DNA of 64,000 nt from the NCBI RefSeq assembly GCF_002192455.1, contig NZ_CP021744.1, positions 1,736,001-1,800,000 on the forward strand, written 5' to 3'. Below are positions 60,186-64,000 of this stretch, in pieces. The translations under genes and the position numbers were made by a program. Source of the DNA: Streptomyces albireticuli (GTDB lineage: Bacteria; Actinomycetota; Actinomycetes; Streptomycetales; Streptomycetaceae). The notes below the pieces were generated by a model, which worked only from the letters and a program-made list of their open reading frames with translations, was not told where the DNA came from and did not search any database. Positions within the stretch are counted from its first letter, which is position 1. The number at the start of each line of letters is the position of its first letter.

Positions 60186-60941
60186 TCACCCGCCGGCCGT
60201 CGCCGACTCCGCCAGTTTCGCCGCGTGGGTGAGGAGTTCCTCGTAGACCTCCGGGCGGTCGTCGTCGATGAAGGGGTAGCCGACGCCGAAGTCGCCGCCG
60301 ATCCAGTGGGCCTTGATGCCGGGGTTGGCGCTGTTGGTGCCGTCGCGGAGGAAGACGTGGGGGCTGCATACGACACGGTCCTCGCGGGCCGCCTCGTACT
60401 GCGCCATGACAGCGGCGCGGGCGGAGCCGGTGTCCAGGGCGGTGGCCAGGAGGTCCACGTCGACCGCGCCGGTCCCGCGCGCCACGTCGAGGATGACGTG
60501 GCGCAGCGAGATGCACCGGCCCTCGGCCCAGAAGGCGCGGCGCAGGGCGCGGTCGAGCTGTTCGCTCGCGGCCCAGCCCTGGGCCTTGGCGGCCTCGACG
60601 GACTCCAGGGCCGGGAGCATGGTGACGGGGTAGGTCCAGTCCGGGCCCTGCCACAGCCGCCAGCCCGCGTCGGGCTCGACGGCGCCCAGCACCGCGATCT
60701 CGGAGTCGACGCCGGGGCGGGCGTTGACCTCGCGGTTGAACAGCTCCAGCGGGAAGGCCCGTAAGTCGAACCAGATCCGCCCTTCGAGGCCGAGGCGGCG
60801 CCGGGTCTCGTGCAGCCGGTGGACGGCGACGTGGGCGAAGGAGCAGTTCAGGTCGGTGAAGACGACGATCGTGTCGTCGCTGTCCGGCAGGCGCGGGTCG
60901 TCGGGGGCCGTGCCGGTGTTGTCGTGGTGCGCGGTGCTCAT
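60186..60941 (-). CDS. DsbA-family oxidoreductase
   Basis: 251 residues from the ATG of MSTAHHDNTG. Thioredoxin-fold DsbA domain with FTDLNCSFAHVAVHRL: the active-site motif is CSFA, so only one Cys, as in glutathione-transferase kappa/HCCA isomerase-like and FrnE-like DsbA relatives. GINSANPG-type cis-Pro region is NSANPGIKAHWIGGDFG. Cytoplasmic; no signal peptide. Its start overlaps the multicopper oxidase stop (ATGA), so the two are co-expressed, but the link between them is unknown. Confidence 0.85.
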   Translation of the reverse strand: MSTAHHDNTGTAPDDPRLPDSDDTIVVFTDLNCSFAHVAVHRLHETRRRLGLEGRIWFDLRAFPLELFNREVNARPGVDSEIAVLGAVEPDAGWRLWQGPDWTYPVTMLPALESVEAAKAQGWAASEQLDRALRRAFWAEGRCISLRHVILDVARGTGAVDVDLLATALDTGSARAAVMAQYEAAREDRVVCSPHVFLRDGTNSANPGIKAHWIGGDFGVGYPFIDDDRPEVYEELLTHAAKLAESATAGG

Positions 60942-63900
60942 GGTGTCTCCGATACTCGGATCAGACCCCACCAGCCCTCACTGACGCCCCAGTGCAGGTT
61001 GCCGGTGCGGTAGGCGTAGTCGCCGGGGTACCGGGCCCGGAAACGGATGGTGCGTGTGCTGCCCGTGGCCAGGGCGCCGATGGTCGACACGTACGTCCCC
61101 CGCCCGGTCTCGGACGCGTCCCACACCTGCCCGTGCACGGTAAAACACTGGTTGCGCATGCGGGAAGCCCCGATCGCCAGATGCAGGGCCAGCTGGTCGC
61201 CCGGGCGGCAGCGCAGCAGCGGTGTGGGGGGCTCCGGGTCGGAGAGGGACGGAGCGAGCGGGTGCAGGGCGGCGGTGCGGTAGTTGTACGCCTTCTGGCC
61301 CATGTCGTCGGGGCTGTCGGAGAACAGGTCGGTCACCGGCTGGGTGAGGTCGCCGTCGTGGTAGAGGCGCAGTCCGTCCTGGGCGACGAGGACGAGTTCG
61401 CGGACAGGTTCGGCGTCGGGCCTGCGGACGACGGCCTGTTCGCCGGCCCAGCGCTCGCGCCCGGTGACCGGGTCGAAGGGGGTGGCGTCGGACTCCTCCA
61501 CGACCAGGGCGCCGACCAGGCCGCGTCGCATGTGGCTGACGACGTCCGCGTGGTCGCGCAGCAGGACGACGCCGGGCTCGTCGGCGTACCAGCGGTAGGT
61601 GCGGGTCCCGCCGGGCTTGACGGTGCCGTCCTCGTTGCGGCCGACGTGGGCGCCGTCGTGGTGGCGCACGTCGTAGCGCAGCAGGGTGGGGTGGAGGGAG
61701 ACGCGGCCGGAGACGGTGCGGGCGCCGGGGTCCTCCTCGTTCATGACGGCGGGGTCGAGGGGGCTGGCCGGGGGCGGCCCGTCGAGTTCGTTGACCAGGG
61801 TGACCTCGACCCACTCCCCCGCGCGGCAGCGCAGCACCAGGGGGCCGGCGTCGTCCGGGGCGCCGTCCACGGTGTAGACGAGCCCGTAGGGATCGGTACG
61901 CCGGTCGTTGTAGGCGATGACGCGGGAACGCGCCCGTACGGTGTACCGGCGCACGGCGTCGCGCGGCGGCAGCGGGTCTCGGCCGAAGAAGGCTCCCGGC
62001 AGGGCGGGCAGGTCGCGCTGCCGCCGGTCGTGCAGGCGGAGCAGGCCCCAGCAGCCCAGCCACAGGTCGTTGGTCGCGCCGAAGGCCCACAGGTGGTCGC
62101 CGGGGCCGGTCCGGCGGTCGAGCCGCAGTTCGGCGACGTTGGAGATGCCGAAGGTCTGCTGGTCGCGCCAGGCCGTGTCGGAGCGGCCGGCCCATTGGCG
62201 CCAGCGGCTGCCGTGCACGGTGAAGCTGTGCTGGAGGTCGTGCGAGCCCTGGAGGACGTGCAGGCGCAGGTCCTCGCCCGGGTAGGCGCGCAGCAGCGGG
62301 GTGCCGGGGTCGCCGTGGACGTCGCTCGCGAACCAGTCGGCGGGGTCGCCGCCGCGCTCCGACAGCGGCTCGCAGCGGTAGTTGACGCCCATGACGCCCT
62401 GGTCGTCGGGGGCTCCGGGGCGGGGCGGCGGGTTGATGGGGCCGCCCTCGTGGCCGCCGGCCGTGGCACCGGACGTGGCGCCGGACGTCGCATCCGGCAC
62501 GGCGCCGGCCGCGGGGGCGGGATGCGCGGTGGCGTGCCGCACCATCGGGACGAAGTCGCCGATGGCGAGCACGGCCTCGCGGTAGGCGGTGCCGTCGGCG
62601 CGCTCGACGACGGCCTGTGTGCCGCGGCGCAGCGGAGTGGCCCGGTCGTGGGGCGAGACCCAGGTGGCGTCCGCGGGCTCGGCGATGAGAGCGCCGAAGA
62701 GGCCGTGCCGCTGCCGGTAGTTGGCGAGCAGGTGATCGTGGAAGAGGACGGTGCCGAACTCCTGGTCGACGTACCAGCGGTAGGTCCAGGAGTTGTACCG
62801 GCCGAAGGCGTCCTCGCCCTGGTCGGCCGTGGTGGTGGCGGAGATGTAGTTCCAGCCGATGGCCGAGCCGTCGGAGACGAGCGGGTCGTACTTGACGAGG
62901 TGCGTGTGCAGGCCGCACTCGGGCTGGAAGGGCAGCTCGTAGTCGAACGCGGACGCCGCCTGCTTGCCGGCCGGGAGGGCGTTGGTGAGGGTCATCTCCA
63001 GCACCTCGCCCTTGCGCGCGCGGATGACGAGGGGTTCCAGCGTGCGCTCGCCCCGGGCGAGCTGCTTCTGGAAGGCGTCGAGCCCGCCGGCCTCCTCGAT
63101 CTCCTCGGCGAGGACGTAGAACATGCCGCGGTGGTCGTGCCAGGTGGAGCTGTGCGGCTTCCTGGGGTCGCCCTGGTAGTAGAGCGTGCCCGTGGCGGCG
63201 ACGAGGTGGAAGCGGCGCACCGGGGCGCCGGGCGGGCCCACCTTGGTGAACGCCTCGCCCGGCTGCGGGTCCGGGCAGAAGGCGGCCGCCTCCAGCGCGG
63301 TGGGTTCGCGGCCCATGCCGGCGGGCTGGTGCGGGGTACGGGGCGGCCGCGGGTTCTTCTGCGGGAACGTGGCGGTGCCGGCCAGGAACGCCGGGAAGCC
63401 GGGCCGTTCGGGTGTGGGCGCCGGGGGCGCCGCGCGGTGCGGCAGCGGTGCGAGGGCGGTGACGGAGGTGCCGTCGGGGTACGTGCCCGAGCCGTCCTGG
63501 AGGGTGTCGAAGATGCGGAACATGCCCCACATGCCCATGTGGAAGTGGACGTACATGTGGCAGTGCCAGATCGAGTCGCCCACCGCGTGCTGCGCCGAGC
63601 CCAGGCCGCCGATGAGGTCGAGGGTCATGCCCTCCTGGGGGCCGATGCTGACGGAGTCCACGATCGGGGAGTCGACGTCGGCCGGGTCGAGCCGCCACTG
63701 GTGGAGGTGGGTGTGGAAGACATGGGTGTCGCGCATGCCGCCGTGCACGAGCCGGATCACGGCGGGGTCGCCCGAGTAGCCGCGGAAGACGGGGGTGGCC
63801 GGGTCGCCGAACAGCCAGGAGCTGTGGTGCAGTTCCTCGCCGGTCTGGGCGTCGCGGACGGGGTCGAGCACACCGTCGGCGAGCATCTTGTGGTACTGGT

Positions 63901-64000
63901 ACATCCGCCATTCCATCGGCTCGATGCGCAGGTTGACCGGCAGCATGGCGTTGTTGGGCGGAGTCAGGTCGTCGAGCGTGTCGGAGCCGGTGGCGTCCGG
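60938..64000 (-). CDS. Very large multicopper oxidase (5' end beyond window)
   Basis: 1020 residues are visible and the frame is open through the right edge (the ATG at 63946 is internal). Several cupredoxin domains are present. Near the N-terminal side of the visible part is a full copper centre: HTHLHQW, then IWHCHMYVHFHMGMWGMF, with type 1 ligands Cys, His at +5 and Met at +10. Later domains have LHTHLVKYDP and FHDHLLANYRQRHGLFGAL, and RDHADVVSHMRRGLVGAL where ligands are lost. Length and His-Thr-His-Leu-His motif recall MnxG/MCO proteins of manganese oxidation; laccase or copper-resistance roles are alternatives. Likely extracellular, but the N-terminus is not visible. Confidence 0.88.
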   Translation of the reverse strand, partial: PDATGSDTLDDLTPPNNAMLPVNLRIEPMEWRMYQYHKMLADGVLDPVRDAQTGEELHHSSWLFGDPATPVFRGYSGDPAVIRLVHGGMRDTHVFHTHLHQWRLDPADVDSPIVDSVSIGPQEGMTLDLIGGLGSAQHAVGDSIWHCHMYVHFHMGMWGMFRIFDTLQDGSGTYPDGTSVTALAPLPHRAAPPAPTPERPGFPAFLAGTATFPQKNPRPPRTPHQPAGMGREPTALEAAAFCPDPQPGEAFTKVGPPGAPVRRFHLVAATGTLYYQGDPRKPHSSTWHDHRGMFYVLAEEIEEAGGLDAFQKQLARGERTLEPLVIRARKGEVLEMTLTNALPAGKQAASAFDYELPFQPECGLHTHLVKYDPLVSDGSAIGWNYISATTTADQGEDAFGRYNSWTYRWYVDQEFGTVLFHDHLLANYRQRHGLFGALIAEPADATWVSPHDRATPLRRGTQAVVERADGTAYREAVLAIGDFVPMVRHATAHPAPAAGAVPDATSGATSGATAGGHEGGPINPPPRPGAPDDQGVMGVNYRCEPLSERGGDPADWFASDVHGDPGTPLLRAYPGEDLRLHVLQGSHDLQHSFTVHGSRWRQWAGRSDTAWRDQQTFGISNVAELRLDRRTGPGDHLWAFGATNDLWLGCWGLLRLHDRRQRDLPALPGAFFGRDPLPPRDAVRRYTVRARSRVIAYNDRRTDPYGLVYTVDGAPDDAGPLVLRCRAGEWVEVTLVNELDGPPPASPLDPAVMNEEDPGARTVSGRVSLHPTLLRYDVRHHDGAHVGRNEDGTVKPGGTRTYRWYADEPGVVLLRDHADVVSHMRRGLVGALVVEESDATPFDPVTGRERWAGEQAVVRRPDAEPVRELVLVAQDGLRLYHDGDLTQPVTDLFSDSPDDMGQKAYNYRTAALHPLAPSLSDPEPPTPLLRCRPGDQLALHLAIGASRMRNQCFTVHGQVWDASETGRGTYVSTIGALATGSTRTIRFRARYPGDYAYRTGNLHWGVSEGWWGLIRVSETP

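Overview
This is high-GC actinobacterial chromosome, almost certainly Streptomyces. The evidence is codon usage, GTG/TTG starts, stop/start overlaps, a DasR-like dre site, HTH/DUF397 pairs, a SARP regulator, an actinomycete integrative and conjugative element (AICE), and a gene order that I recall (not checked here) from the S. coelicolor SCO5998-SCO6009 region: murA paralogue, acnA, ngcEFG, rok7B7, xylF. Coordinates rest on reading frames, ribosome-binding sites and motifs only; no database search was possible.

Layout. (1) 1-8.6 kb, mostly minus strand: start of a xylose-type sugar-binding lipoprotein (cut by the window edge), the ROK regulator Rok7B7, then an apparently inserted patch (an orphan toxin tail with its immunity-type partner, an FG-GAP repeat fragment and an HTH/DUF397 pair), then the N-acetylglucosamine/chitobiose transporter ngcEFG. 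(2) 9.1-14.2 kb: a secreted GH92 alpha-mannosidase and a secreted repeat protein. (3) 14.4-21.6 kb: aconitase with two operator-like sites, an alpha/beta hydrolase, a Uma2 protein, a GntR/membrane-protein pair and a MurA paralogue fused to an HTH domain. (4) 21.6-37.6 kb: a complete-looking AICE: integrase, excisionase, DUF3631 ATPase, prim-pol, SSB, Spd-like membrane proteins, a cluster of GGGTGTCA octamers next to the FtsK-like traB, a GGDEF protein, an XRE/DUF5919 regulator, a Nudix protein, an HD protein and a KorSA-like GntR repressor. (5) 37.8-58.7 kb: a biosynthetic gene cluster. Its core is a leftward operon: acyltransferase, ACP, ketoreductase, two hotdog dehydratase-like proteins, one active KS, one KS with Cys replaced by Ala, one KS-CLF fusion, an altered KASIII-like protein and a SnoaL-like protein. 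This is the gene set of a highly reducing type II polyketide (polyene) synthase. SARP and two TetR regulators, tailoring enzymes (aldo-keto reductase, flavin monooxygenase, methyltransferase, phytoene-desaturase-like oxidoreductase), two DUF1772 proteins and a DHA2 efflux pump follow. (6) 59.5-64 kb: a secreted neocarzinostatin-fold protein, a DsbA-like oxidoreductase and a very large multicopper oxidase that runs off the right edge.

How the cluster probably works (inference): the AT loads malonyl groups on the ACP; KS/CLF pairs extend; the KR and an asymmetric dehydratase pair make double bonds; the KASIII-like and SnoaL-like proteins act at priming, release or cyclisation; the plus-strand operon tailors the product and the DHA2 pump exports it. 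Shared operator-like sequences suggest that one TetR protein controls both the pathway activator and the efflux pump, and that the other controls the tailoring operon and the desaturase-like gene. The most unusual items are the KS-CLF fusion, the set of altered active sites, the octamer array beside traB, and the candidate attachment repeat at the 3' end of the murA paralogue.
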